Notes under the pieces: generated by a model
Databases searched by the model: none
What the model saw: only the letters and a program-made list of their open reading frames with translations
Told to the model about the DNA's origin: nothing
Translations under genes and position numbers: made by a program
Part shown: piece after piece, positions 36,103 to 47,845 of the stretch
Layout of the letters: each line of letters starts with the position of its first letter
Position numbering within the stretch: the first letter of the stretch is position 1
Origin: Polytrichum commune
Taxonomy: Eukaryota; Streptophyta; Polytrichopsida; Polytrichales; Polytrichaceae
Assembly: GCA_950295325.1 (NCBI GenBank)
Contig: OX485808.1
Coordinates: 9,924,501-9,988,500, forward strand
Direction of reading: 5' to 3'
DNA length: 64,000 bases

Positions 36103-38849
36103 TGTACTTTCAGTCCCATTATTAGCCTTCTCGGCTTCCCGGACTTTAAAATCAAATTTATATCATTTCATTTCATTGGTGTGAATGAAGGTGCCATCTC
36201 ATGTACGCATAGTCCCTTAGAGGCCATGATTTCATGTTACATCAATGAGTGAAGACATGCACATAGTTACTGCACGTGTTCCAAAGGGAAAAGTTAGCCA
36301 ACCTAAAGAAGATAACCTACCACTCAATGGGAACAAAAAAAACATTAGTTTTTCCTTCCTTTCTTTATTGACTGCAAACATACTCTAAGTTTATTAAAGT
36401 CACAGTGTTCCATAACTACAATGACTTCGATCTAAGGGAGGGTTTGCATTAGGATCTCCACTTGATCAAAGGAACTCCGAAATCAAGCAATCTTATTGGT
36501 TGGTGTAGTAAACACTTGGAACTAAGGAGTTTACATTAGGGCCCAAGTCCAAAGCATGAGAAAAAAATGTGTTGTTAATGTGGCACTATTTCCTTGTCAA
36601 ATTTCGTCGGTTTTAACTCAAGAAAATATTTCACCCAATATGGAGAATCTGCCAAGTTTCAAGCTTGGGTCCAATCTTGAATCCTAAAGTAAGGTCAATT
36701 AACCTTTACAAGCTGGACCAAAGTCTTCCCATAATTGTGTAAAACATTTCAGTGTAATCCAACATCTTATCAAAGAAAATCGGCACCTCTTGTGATAGAC
36801 CTAACCATACAACTGACATCCTTGTGTAGTTAGGATCATTCACACGAATGTTTTGTGATCCATGTGTCCAAGATTAGAAGATTTTGGCGTACATGTCCAC
36901 ATTGGTATTGTTAAGCAACGATGGATGCTCGGATAAAAACATCTTGCTTTGGGTCAAAGGTGTTATAGACCTCAAGCTTCTTGGACCTCGACACCAATGT
37001 AAACTCACTATGCTAATTCTACATTAAAATAATGATTCAGATTTAATTGTGCACTTGGAGTAATAACTTATAGGTCAGTTCAAGTTGACAAGTATACGAG
37101 AGAGGGAAAATACCGTATCCGAGTGCCCCTCTCATTCATTCAACATTAAACCCTTGAATAATGTGCACCTTAGAGGTAAATTATTTTTTGTTGATTTCAC
37201 CTCATAATAAAGTAACTGGCACTATGACACATTAACAACGGAGTAGATTACACTGGTGATTTACAACTTCATCATAAATGTCACCTCATGACACTTGGTG
37301 TTCAAGTGTGCCTACTAATATCTTGGCATGAGTACGTTCAACAATGCTATAAGGTGCATGGAAATGCTACACAATGGTCTACAAGTTGACTATAGTATAC
37401 ACAAATGACACTTGTGCCATTAGTATGCTCAAAAATATCTTCCTCTTGCATACTAAAATGAAAGACTATCATCTAAAGTATCTCAATATGCTACTCTAAA
37501 TGTCATAATGTACATATTTCTCACTCAAGAAGTTACTTATCTTGACAAATGAAACCATATTGGCAAATAACGGGCGTGCCACTTTGAGACCTCTAGGCAT
37601 CTAGTTTAGGCCCTTCAGCAAATAACGTATGTGACATTGAATAGTACAAATGGCGTAGTTCAAGTCATTTGAGATGAATTGGTCACAAAATTATGGCTCA
37701 TAAGGGATCAGGTTTTTATATTGGATGGATGAGACGGATATTCATACATGACAATTCCCTCTCAGTTGATTTGGAGCTCATACATGAATGTTTTTATTGG
37801 ATGGAAATGCAATTTTTGGCATGACGGTTTTGTAATGGGCAGTGTGACACTTACCTATGACAAAGATACCATCTAATTATAGGAAGTTCTCACTTATTGA
37901 TGTCGTGCATATTCTATATATGATGATGGTCAATATAAATTTGTAATTTCTGTTAGGGATTCCACATAATAATTATTTTGCTTTCCCACTGACAAAGTAA
38001 GTATATGCTGTTACCGATTACTGTGACTTAATCACCCAGGCTTCTCTATATGTGAAGGTATCTTTGAGCCGAGTACCATTCACATTTAACGTTTCATATC
38101 AGGAAAGTTTCTCCACATAGTAAGTTTTACACTGCAAGCTTGCAGTGGTGGTGTTCATATTCTGATTTCACAGCATCTCTACACACTTTACAGATTGGTG
38201 AAAGCATTATTGGGTTTTGACAACAGTAATTAGTACTATAATATGCCTGAAGCAAGTCTCCTTTTTGTTGTTATTGTTGAGCAATAGAGTAGAGGCACCC
38301 AAAAGCAATCACTCAAAAGATTTTGTGCTAGATTTGGAGGAGTATAAGGTGGTGCAAGTTTTTCAAGTGTAGGAAGAAAAGAACCAAGAAGATTATAATT
38401 TTCCTTACCATCTATCTTCATTGCTATGGTTTGAGTTAAGTTGGTTGCTAAATTGTGTAGATTACTTTGATATTTGCATGTGTGGGTGTTTGACATGTCT
38501 TGTTTTGCATCTATCGGAGATGGCAAACCGAGTGTGTCTCTTTGAAGTTCAGTATGCAACTATATGTATAGGGTTCAAGACAAATCAATCCCATGTATCA
38601 ACGTCCCCGTGAAGTTTCATATTAAAGAACCAATACCATGTGTATTGGAAGTTCTTAGTTGACTACATGATGTCATTCCTCTTTTTGTTTAAGTTCAATG
38701 GATGGAATGGAATGCATGTTTGCTTGCTTTGGCATTGCAGTCAACACATGCTTGGAATCTTGACGCAATCTTTGTAGGGATGGTCTGGAACTTTGTTTTG
38801 CATGTTCGTGAACTCAACACAAAACACACCATAGAAGAACACACCATGT
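36103..38849. other. Intergenic DNA
   Basis: No gene supported. The ORF at 38236-38559 (minus, 107 aa) has no recognisable domain and atypical composition. Confidence 0.45.
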
Positions 38850-38858
38850 GCTTACATA

Positions 38859-39060
38859 CGTAGTCTTCCAAATGATTTGGTGGCGGCGCATATTCTCCCT
38901 CTCCTTAAGCTTCTATGCAACCCATTGCTTAGGATTGTCTCCAATGATGTCTCACCAATGTGCAATCTCCGTGGTCTTAACCGGGAGTGGAGATGGCTTA
39001 TCTCATCCACCCCAAAACTTTACATCCTTTTGTGTTGTTGGACACAAAAGGTGGTTTGAG
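38859..39060 (+). pseudogene. F-box-like fragment
   Basis: The plus frame reads LPNDLVAAHILPLL, then after about 25 residues NLRGLNREWRWLISS and a TPKLY. This resembles an F-box (LP-x-D-L start, then x-L-R-x-x-N-R-x-W-R-x-L-I-S-S). The intervening segment is too long and the frame stops at 39059, so it is at best a damaged copy. A neighbouring frame at 39203-39427 (with PGLFILAGG) might be a continuation but is not proven. Confidence 0.35.
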
Positions 39061-39429
39061 AACAAGGTGTTCTCAAAGTACAACCGATGTCTATAGCTAT
39101 TCAACACACGGGTTGTTTGTCCACCCCCACACGCCATTGCAATTCATTGTCACCCCTTTTCCCAACTTGAGCACAAATGAGCATGTCTAACTCGGGTCCT
39201 CGTTGAAAGAGGCCAGTTATGAGGAATTGGATCCCGGTCCTCAAGAGTATGTGTGTATATACTTCCCACCGAATCCGGGCTTGTTCATACTAGCAGGGGG
39301 GCAAAGCCTTATCTCAAAGAGTGAGGGCATCATAACCAACTCTGATCAAGTTTATTTATGTATGAGAATGTCAAGCATAGACATGCATAGAAGATTGCTT
39401 GTAAATACACTTACCCACAAAGGATGATA

Positions 39430-39990
39430 CATGTTTGAAATCTAGTACTTGAACCTCACTCAATCGAACATCTTCTTTCCGACCATGGTCATGTGCGGGT
39501 TCAAGTTTGTCACCCACAACATCATGGGTGAAATCCATGCTACACCAGTGTACGAAGTTTGTCAAGATTTCCGTAGTCCTAAACAAATGGTTGTACTTGG
39601 GTTTGGTAGCATCAAACCACTTCATGAGTCTTTGAAATTTGCGTGGCAAGCCTTCAACCCACCAATGCCACGTTTCACTCACGCGAGAGCCGGCATGTAT
39701 CTAGTTATATGCCATCAATGCACCCTTGTCCATATCCAAAGGCCTCTCTACATTGCCAAAGTGAAGTGTGCACGCCAACGCCTATAGAAATCATAATGGC
39801 AGAGGATCGTACATTATGGAAAGAACCCGAGCAACCTAAATCTAAGTGAATGAAGAGACCTTCATGGGACACAAAAATCGTATTATCTTCCAGCCACTAG
39901 ACCACTTCGCGTGGTTGGGATTACTCCATGGCTTCCAAATCTTGACGAGAACACCATCAAAAATTCCAATGCAACATAAAAAAATAAGGG
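39430..39990 (-). pseudogene. PIF/Harbinger transposase relic (DDE_Tnp_4)
   Basis: Read on the minus strand from right to left, the fragments follow the order of a plant Harbinger-type (HARBI1-like) nuclease: CIGIFDG and KIWKPW with NPNHAKW (about 39890-39970), then in a shifted frame HEGLFIHLDLGCSGSFHNV (about 39800-39860), then AGSRV and LMKWFDATKPKYNHLF with LTNFVHW and MDFTHDVVGD (about 39500-39690). The first blocks contain the first catalytic Asp region and the second the G-S-F-H-D-like block, here with Asn for Asp. Frameshifts, a stop codon and loss of the central segment make it dead. Known family role: cut-and-paste transposition with TTA/TAA targets. Confidence 0.8.
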
Positions 39991-40202
39991 TTCAAACTAT
40001 ACAAACGCCATTGTTTAATCTCATTGGGCCAATATATCTCATAAGCAAGTGCACTAGGTACACACGAAGCAATGAAAATTCACGTGGATGGTGTGCTAGT
40101 GAATTTGGATCCCGTGAATCAAAGCAGGCATACAAGTGGGCAGCCAAGGCAAGGCTTGACAGTCCTTTATTTGGTCCTGGGAAAGGGGTTTTTTGGTCCT
40201 AT

Positions 40203-40395
40203 TAGTTGTGTGGGTTACCATTTGCAGTCACCTGTTACTTTAGCTTTTCATCAAGAAATATCATTGTTTTTAAAGTTATTTCATGTTCATTGATGTGCGT
40301 GCTAGTAGTTTGTCTAATCTGAGAAAAGGTAAAATCTAAAATTAACATTATAGCAACATGTAACTGTGCATGGCAACCCACACTATTATAAGGTC
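40203..40395. mobile_element. Foldback-type MITE, subfamily A, diverged
   Basis: GTGTGGGTTACCATTTGCAG at the left and an inverted copy (CATGGCAACCCACACTA) at the right, with GCTATAATG at the inner edge of the right arm. Confidence 0.7.
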
Positions 40396-41304
40396 TGTTT
40401 GGTGTAGTTCATAATAAGATTTCCATATTAGGAACATCTTGCATATCTATGTTATAAACTTGTTTGAAATGTTACGTCTAATTACAAATTGCAATAGTTA
40501 CCAAGCAAGTGGGCTCCAATAATTTATAACAATTGTGACCTTCAAATTATGAATCATTGTTTAGTATAACTGGTAGGTTCAGAATATGTGAATATTCAAA
40601 ACCTATAAATGTGTGTGTGTGTGTTGTTTTTTGAGACAGGAGGGTGCAAGCATGGTCAAGCACATAACTCCACTACCTTGCAGAGGTTTAATTGAAAGTG
40701 GTTCATAACCATGCAATGATTTATGTAAAAAAAATGATGGTTTTAGTATACCAGAGCACCTTTTCCTTACACTTGATTCTGCTTGCTCCTAGAAAGCCAA
40801 AAAGCCAACGCCAAATGCATTGAGAACCAAAGGAAGACGCATCCACTTCGAGGGAGGTGGAGCCCCTTGGACGCGTCACACTACCATGTAAAGAGAAACA
40901 ACAAGCCAAGTAACAAGGACCCCACTAAGGACAACCCACCAAGCCACCAAACCAAGGAGCACTTTTGTCCCACTAGACAAGGACAACCCCAAAATCACCA
41001 AGTAACCAACCAAAGTGCCAAACACCTACATATGCTGACATTTCCAATTCCAAGTGATTCTCAAAATGTCACGACTACAAAGAACATTCGTAAGCGCCCC
41101 AAGTTTCATCGAAGCCTTTAAGGAGGGGTTAAGCCAAGAAGGCACTAATCTTAACATACTTGACCACCCTCTCCCATGCAACCATGGCATACAAAATGAG
41201 GTCATTGCAAATGAGGTGACTAATCTTAGACTCATGCCATTGTTCTTGATTGTACACTCGATCATTTGGATGGATTTGTGCTTCAAGATGCGTAAAGATG
41301 ATGT
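40396..41304. other. Intergenic DNA
   Basis: Overlapping ORFs on both strands (40721-41314) without known motifs; a short GT run at about 40611-40624. Confidence 0.4.
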
Positions 41305-41505
41305 TTAGTGTCACTTACTATTCAGAGAAAAACATTCATATATCATTTTCTAATGATTGATGTATTCTTTACCAAGTTTAGACATGTTAATGCTCTATAA
41401 TCTCCGAACAACCGGTTGAACGACTGTTGGTAAACAGTGAAATGTCCAGTAAACAATTATTGCATCGTGCAATTCCAGATAGTAAGTGACACTTAAAACC
41501 ATATT
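41305..41505. mobile_element. Foldback-type MITE, subfamily C
   Basis: TTTAGTGTCACTTACTATTC at the left, inverse AGTAAGTGACACTTAA at the right, with TGCATCGTGCAATTCC adjoining as in the 24-kb copy. Confidence 0.75.
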
Positions 41506-41943
41506 TAGTGTCGTGATTGAAAACTACAGTAGCTGCTGCTCAGGTAATTAAGGAAAGGATGATCCCAGTATATACCTCAGTGCTAGGCATCAATAGTTGT
41601 TACCACTATTAAACCCAGAATTTCACGAGTGTCAACAATTCCATTTCCAGACCAACTGCCAGTGCAAGTGTGTGATCTGTGGTGTGGATTAACATAGTAA
41701 CTGTCTTCCGCATGCCAGATTTAATTTTACAACATGCGTCACGTGGGTCCAGTATCATCACAAGCCTCTCCCCAGTTTTGGTGCTTCTGAAGTTGTAAAA
41801 CAAATTGAAAGAATGAGCACATCCTAATGACTGGCTCAGTATCCCAGATTTAGCCACCAAGTTATATACATAACTTGAAAGAAGTTCGCGACCAGAGCAG
41901 TACTGAACTCAGTGAGGTATGTGGGTGTCATGTGGTTCATTTA
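41506..41943 (-). other. Unassigned minus-strand ORF region
   Basis: The minus ORF 41609-41860 (83 aa, containing GERLVMILDPRDACC) has less AT-biased codons than its surroundings and could be an exon remnant, but I cannot match it to a family. No splice context was resolved. Confidence 0.25.
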
Positions 41944-42670
41944 TCATGTTCTCCAACCTCCACTGAATAGATTTACATAACAAAAACTTGCGTCGCATCA
42001 GCAAATCTATGGTGAAACTTATGCAAAAATTGGACCTCCCTTGATTCAGTTTGTGGTTATTGGAAATGTATGTTTGTTGATTTCTTAATTGGATACATAG
42101 GTCCTCCTAATTGTGTTCATTATTGAGTGTAGAGTAGTTATTGATACTTTAAAATGTAGTCCAATCTCTTTTAAACATGTGTCTTTATGATGTTTGCACT
42201 TTGATCCTCACCGAATCGCATACCAATCAAATCTAGGGGTCCAATCAAGAGAGAGTAGCCACTTAAGGCCCATCTGCCTTCGAGGAGGGCACAACCCATC
42301 TACTCATCTTTTTTCATGTCCTCCAACCTCTACTAATTGGATTTACACAACAAGAATTTGCGTTGCATTAGCAAATCTACGATGAATCGTTTGCAAAAAT
42401 CGGACCTCTCTTGATTCAATTCTAGATATCGGAAATGCATGTTTGTTGATTCCTTAATTGGATACATAGGTCCTCCCAAGTGCGTTCACTATTGAGTGTA
42501 GAGTAGTTATTGATATTTGAAGACGTAGTCCAATCTCTTTTAAACATGTGTCTTTACGATGCTTGCTCTTTGATCCTCACCACACCACATACCAATCAAA
42601 TCTAGGGGTCCGATCAAGAATAGTAGCCACTAAAGGCCCATCTGCCTTTGAGGAGGGCACAACACAAGTC
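41944..42670 (+). repeat. Direct duplication of about 370 bp containing R2 family
   Basis: TCATGTTCTCCAACCTC begins at about 41945 and TCATGTCCTCCAACCTC at about 42315; both copies run in parallel to GCATACCAATCAAATCTAGG and GAGGAGGGCACAAC (about 42293 and 42663). The inner blocks (GTAGTCCAATCTCTTTTAAA) belong to the R2 dispersed family. Differences are scattered substitutions plus a few indels. Confidence 0.92.
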
Positions 42671-42755
42671 AGTGAATGGCCCACCTTGGATCAATGGCAA
42701 CATTGACATTGCCAAAAAACATTCAACATGATATAAACAAGAACTTGAACCTCGA

Positions 42756-42997
42756 GTCATGACCAATGATCGGGGAGGTTTTTGGGCGTAATTGATTGAG
42801 ATCCTAGTGTTTGAAAGTCTAACCGGTTACATGTTGACATCCTTTGGTTTTTCTTTATTAAATTGAGGTATATTCTATAAATTCCTCTAAAATGATCAGT
42901 AATTTTCCTGCAGTCTTGAAATTCAACCGGTTATTTCTCAAACTCAACCGGTTCATATGTAACTAACTGCCGGTTCTCCCCGATCATAGGTCATGAC
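42756..42997 (-). mobile_element. 226-bp MITE, full-length copy with 8-bp TSD
   Basis: The element is 42764-42989, ends CAATGATCGGGGAGG and the inverse of CTATGATCGGGGAGAACC. The flanking 8-bp direct repeat is GTCATGAC (42756-42763, 42990-42997). Three perfect AACCGGTT palindromes (42821, 42925, 42946) and a CCGGTT (42970) lie inside. An 8-bp TSD suggests hAT-type mobilisation. Same length as the copy at 63568, opposite orientation. Confidence 0.88.
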
Positions 42998-44879
42998 AGG
43001 CTCTCTTGAATGAGTAAATGACATGGTTTAAACTTTGCAGCTGTTATTGCAGGTCAGGGGGTTTAGGGCTTACTCCGTTCCTGTTGACACCTTCCTGTGG
43101 TGGCTCCCAAGCCGAGCATCACATGCAATTAGAGAGGTTGCCTTCACAAAATAGGTTGCCTTGTTACCCATGCAAATCACCTTTGCCCTTAAAGTCCAAT
43201 GCAACCATAATTAGGTTGTGGACAATTCACTTTAACCCCTTTCACACTAGTTCAGATGGTTTATGGGTTGTTTCAACTACTCCTCTTGTTCATGTTCGGG
43301 TTTGCTATGTCCTGTCACGTGGATTGTTTTGATTCAACAATGTTAGCTGTCTTTGGATTGTTTCAAATATGGGAGTGTGCTCTCAACTGGTTTACAGTGG
43401 AACCGGTTTACAAACGCCTGCTTGACATGTGTCATCTCCACGGTTTAGGAGCAACATATCCTAAACATGTGTTTTTGTTGATCCCTATGTGTATATGATT
43501 CCCAATAGATATGGAAAATTGCATGACACTCAAACGCAACATGTTCTAAACATCTATTGTTGGAAATTTTAGTTGGGCATGTGTTAGTGGTGGGTGTAAA
43601 TCTATGTGGAAGGTGTGCAGTCGTGACACCGCTGCCTCAAATTACAAAGCATCCCAAAAAATCACAAAATAATAGTTTCAAGATTTGTGAGCTAATTTGA
43701 GTAAGTATATTGCCCAATGTTTGAACGAGGGTAAAGTTTTTCACATTTAAGTGGAGGATCGACCAAAAATTTAACCCAATTTTCTTTCTAAATTGCTACC
43801 CCTCAAGATCACTATTGACATTCCTATTATAATCTCCTGCATCATAGAATTTCAACATTTAAAATTCGGATTGTGAGTAGTCATCTCTAACTTGCAAACA
43901 TCTATACGGTTGGGTTTGTCAAAAAACTTTAGATTTTCAACTATGGTTGCTGAAATTGAAGTCATTTTTTCTTGATAGATTTGAGGGAAATTGGGTGTAA
44001 GAAGCCAGGGGTTAAGTCAAACCCATATCACATACACTTTTAACTATGTTCAATCATATGTATAGCAACCATAATAACATAAACATTACAATATCTAGTT
44101 ACTGCGATAGTAAATATTCAAAATAGTGTGAAGTGTCCATAAATTAGTGTGGGCAACCTAAATTGCATATATTAGTGTAGCTCACGTACTAGTAGGTAGA
44201 TATCTCTGTAAACCTTATAGGCAAAAGTTTTTTTCCCTATAAGGTATGTGGCTCATGGGCCAAGTTATGGGGTCACTTCTCTAAATTGGACACCCATTGA
44301 TCTTTTGGCTTCCCGAACTTTAAATCAATTTCATATCATTTGAGTGCTATTTGGCAAGGCTTGTGGTTTTGACTAGACACTAAAGAGATGCTTGTTACGA
44401 TGAGATTGAACTATGTGCTCAAATTATAGACATTAAATTGAGGTCAATACATAACACAATCATGATGATATGTGTGATCGTTTATAGAGAATAAAGAGTC
44501 TTCACTTTAACTGTTGTAACCCTTATCTTCCTCGGTGGTTCGACACCTTTCCGGGACAGTGGGCAACAATGGGGCACAGTAGGGCGATGACCTCAACGAT
44601 TGTGCTCATGCCCTTTGTTATGGTATAGTGTAGAGTTTTGTGTGGTTCAACACTTTGAGTGCCAAAATATATTCTGTATCGAACCAGACAACACCCTAAT
44701 ACTGTAATGGTAGACTTGAACCCCCCCAATTGTGTGTTCGTTTTACATAAATGGGCTTCAAAATTACTACAATTGTATATAGTGTGTTGCATATGCCTAC
44801 CTTTGTGAGTTCATCACCAAAAAATCCCCGAGATGCACATAACTATCAAATTTGTGAGGTAGAATCAAGGGTTTCACAA
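42998..44879. other. Intergenic DNA
   Basis: ORFs at 43018-43498 have no domain. A short block at 44295-44345 (GGCTTCCCGAACTTTAAA) repeats sequence from downstream of the LINE-like relic at 36.1 kb. A TTAGTGTGGG MITE-like half-terminus is near 44144. Confidence 0.45.
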
Positions 44880-45060
44880 ATCCAAAGTCAGTGCTATAAC
44901 TATGCAATGCGAATGAAATATTTTACCAAGCAAAGTCATTTATGTTCTATAATGTTTGAACAACCTATTGAACTCTCATTTAGTAAAAGTTGAACTCTTG
45001 AGTAAGACACTATTACATTGCATAACTCTGAATAGTAACATGCACTTATTAAGATAATCG
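44880..45060. mobile_element. Foldback-type MITE, subfamily B, left end decayed
   Basis: The right end CATAACTCTGAATAGTAACA then TGCACTTATTAAGATAAT and the interior TTTTACCAAGCAAAGTCATT match the other B copies; only the inner part of the left terminus (CTATAACTATGCAATGC) survives. Confidence 0.75.
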
Positions 45061-45125
45061 GTGTAGAATTTTGCCAAGTAAGTTATAGCTCTCAGGATGT
45101 CAATACAGTTGTAGGCATTTCATGA

Positions 45126-45263
45126 ATCATCACTTTAGAAAAAATTATGGGATATACCTCATATTAGTTAAAAAAAACTGAAAGATCACAACATGTAACT
45201 GGTTGAACTTGGAAACACTAGGATTTGACCAATTATGCCAAGAATTTGCCTAGACGATGATGT
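45126..45263 (+). mobile_element. 226-bp MITE family, partial copy
   Basis: The right-hand two thirds remain: GATATACCTCATATTA, AACATGTAACTGGTT and GGAAACACTAGGATTT in the same order as at 63.6 kb. Confidence 0.65.
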
Positions 45264-45779
45264 CAAGCAGCTCATGCGACAAGCACCCAATGCTCACCAC
45301 AAAGGATTTAATTATTTCCCTTGGTGTCATTTTCCAAGACACCATCCATGAGTGAACCTGCCAATGTCATACGAAAGGCTTCCTTTTGCATCCGTCACAA
45401 GCTAAAAGAAAGGCATATAATGCTTGAAATTAATCTTGCTCTTCAAAAGAAAAACGCAAAATTAAAAAATGCTTGTCATATGGAAAGGCAAAAATAAAAC
45501 CAGGCTGCCGAAAGAAAGGTCCCCTCAACCGTTACCCGTCAATCATCTTATATAACTATGGGCAAACAATGTTGAATCCCGTAAGTTATAAGCCATGCTT
45601 TAGTTTCATAATGATGTACTAGGAGATAAGAATCAACTTCTACAGTTGTAATGACACCTAACTAAACCCAATTTGAGTTTATTTTGAATTTATAATGTGA
45701 TTGTGATCATTGAAGAATTTGAGAGTAGACGTGAGCTTATTGAAAATTACTAAATTGAGGGTTTCTCTTGAAGTATTGA
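45264..45779. other. Intergenic DNA
   Basis: No gene or clear repeat. Confidence 0.45.
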
Positions 45780-47266
45780 ACTTCAATTGGTTTATTTGCA
45801 ACTAGACGTTAGCTCTCCCCATGCATATGTGATCTTGAGTAAAATAATGATCACAAATCCGCGGTGGTTAGATGGGAGGCCTTCATTTTCCTTCATTAAG
45901 GGTCATGTTCAAAACACCATTGAAAAAGAATATGCATGGATTATCACTTGCATAAAGATCTTGTATTTTATAGTTTTTAATGATTACTCTATTATTAGAT
46001 TTGAAAGAGTGTGTCAATTTCTACAACCTTTGTATACTCCTGACATGCATGTGAATGGTGAGTGTGGATCTTACACCACAAGTAAAGTTGCATTGGTATT
46101 TCAATGGGTTGTATCAAAGCATTTGAAGCAAACCCTACAACCTAATGCATCAAACTCCTTTTTTTTTTTTTTTCCCTTTCTTTCATGATCGATGAGTCAA
46201 CTGACCAAATTATGAAACACTATTTCATATTTATTGTTGTTACTTGAATTTTCAAAGGGAAGGAGGTTGCACCTATATCATTTGTGGAACTGTTAGCAAT
46301 TGAAGATTCTAAGGGGAAAAATATGTAACTTGCAACAAAAAATTATTGGAAAGATTACAGTGAGATACTAATCTACTTGTGGCTTTAGCAATAGATGGAG
46401 TAACTTCAATGATAGGTTGTCATTGTGGATTGACAACCTATTTGAAAAATGACGTGTCCGCTTTGGTCAACACCCATTGCATTGCACATCAAGAAGCTTT
46501 GTCTGCAGATGATGAATTCAAAATAGTACCAGAGTTGTTGGTTTTGGATCAATTTGCTAAGAAAATTTATGAGTGGGTAGGGAGAAGTAGCAATTGAGGA
46601 AGCAACTTAAAAGTTTGATGATTGAATTTACAGTACAATCATTGGCTATCTTGCAATTCCATTTAGTTCTTTGGTTTTTGTTAAGGTCAAGTGTTGGAGC
46701 GGATTTTGTATTATATTTCAGCAATATTGGATGCTTTTCAAGTGGAGGTTATTTATTGGGATCTTCAAACTACAACCTTCTGATTTCAATTTATGCTTCA
46801 ACTTGTGATGGATGTGTTGGCGGAACTAAATAAAATTGAATTGAGTATTTCAATATGACTTGGTTGTTATTTTAGCAATTGGATCCACTTTGGATTCATC
46901 AAAGTCTTTTGTGAAGAGATATTTTCTATGTGGTCACAAACCTACCTTTGGACAATCAATCAAGAACTTGGGTCCATTTTTGTCTCAAGTCTCAAGCTTG
47001 GCTGGATGGTGTGTTAAGATGGAGGGCAAACAATGAATTGGAGGGCAGTATTTAAGCTATGGCGCGACATGAAAAATTGGAGAGTACTTCGCTTGGACTA
47101 AATATTGCACAAAGTTCAAGCTTCTCTACATGTATATTTGGAAGAACATGATTTGATCTTCAGTTTTGTGTGAAAAGTTAAAATTTTCTCAACCCATCAT
47201 TCAAAAGGTAGTTTTTGATGTTGTCCATCACATTGAAAGGCCAAAAATAGTCAGAGGATTGAGAGG
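45780..47266 (+). pseudogene. Decayed hAT transposase (catalytic core)
   Basis: Fragments in order: a 133-residue frame (45787-46188) with NPRWLDGRPSFSF and ECGSYTTSKVALVFQWVV; MIDESTDQ (46185-46208), the D-E-S-T-D motif that carries the first catalytic Asp of hAT enzymes; LALAIDGVTSMIGCHCGLTT (46377 on) equivalent to the A-T-D-G-A second Asp block; and NTHCIAHQEALSA with a YEWVGRSSN. Later frames (46598-47000) keep short matches such as FGQSIKNLGPFLSQVSS. Multiple frameshifts and stops, a T-rich tract at 46160, and no readable dimerisation domain mean it is inactive. It ends abruptly in the 96-bp satellite. Confidence 0.85.
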
Positions 47267-47579
47267 TTCAAATTATGGGTTGCCAAGCCGAGCCATAATT
47301 TGAACATTCGAGCTAAAATAAGCGTTTTTCAAGAAATGGCTCGAATGTTCAGAAAACTTATGTTCAAATTATGGGTTGCCAAGCCGAGCCATAATTTGAA
47401 CATTCGAGCTAAAATAAGCGTTTTTCAAGAAATGGCTCGAATGTTCAGAAAACTTATGTTCAAATTATGGGTTGCCAAGCCGAGCCATAATTTGAACATT
47501 CGAGCTAAAATAAGCGTTTTTCAAGAAATGGCTCGAATGTTCAGAAAACTTATGTTCAAATTATGGGTTGCCAAGCCGA
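47267..47579. repeat. 96-bp satellite, three exact units plus a partial
   Basis: Units start at 47267, 47363, 47459 and (partial) 47555 and are identical by eye. Each has two perfect 12-bp-arm hairpins: TTCAAATTATGG with its inverse CCATAATTTGAA, and GAACATTCGAGC with GCTCGAATGTTC. 96 bp is 32 codons, so one plus frame stays open (47300-47587) and yields a three-fold repeated peptide that is almost certainly not a protein. Confidence 0.97.
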
Positions 47580-47845
47580 AGTTGTAGAGTCGAAATTGCA
47601 GGAGTTATTGGAATTTGGAAGTGTCTACTAGAGTGACAAGTTTGGTGTCCAACTATATTTCTATGTGTAAATTGTAGCCATTGTATTTTGTGACAGGAAG
47701 TTTTTGAAGAGGCCTTCCCTGTGAAGGGTGGAAACTTTGCAGAGCACATTTTTGTGAAGTGCCCGGCCCGAACAGAAATTTTTTTTTGACGGCCAAAATG
47801 GCATTTGACAGGTGTTGAAGACTTCAATATTGAACACTGCACGGC
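47570..47845 (+). repeat. Dispersed repeat, copy 2 (see 13.65 kb)
   Basis: Same orientation and order of blocks as 13647-13942, beginning at GCCAAGCCGAAGTTG, which is also the last readable part of the satellite's partial unit. Confidence 0.85.

Noticed and set aside
47267-47579. CRISPR-like spaced repeats
   Set aside because: Units are identical throughout with no variable spacers, and the genome is plant.
47300-47587. 95-aa ORF with a three-fold repeated peptide
   Set aside because: Product of the 96-bp period being divisible by three.
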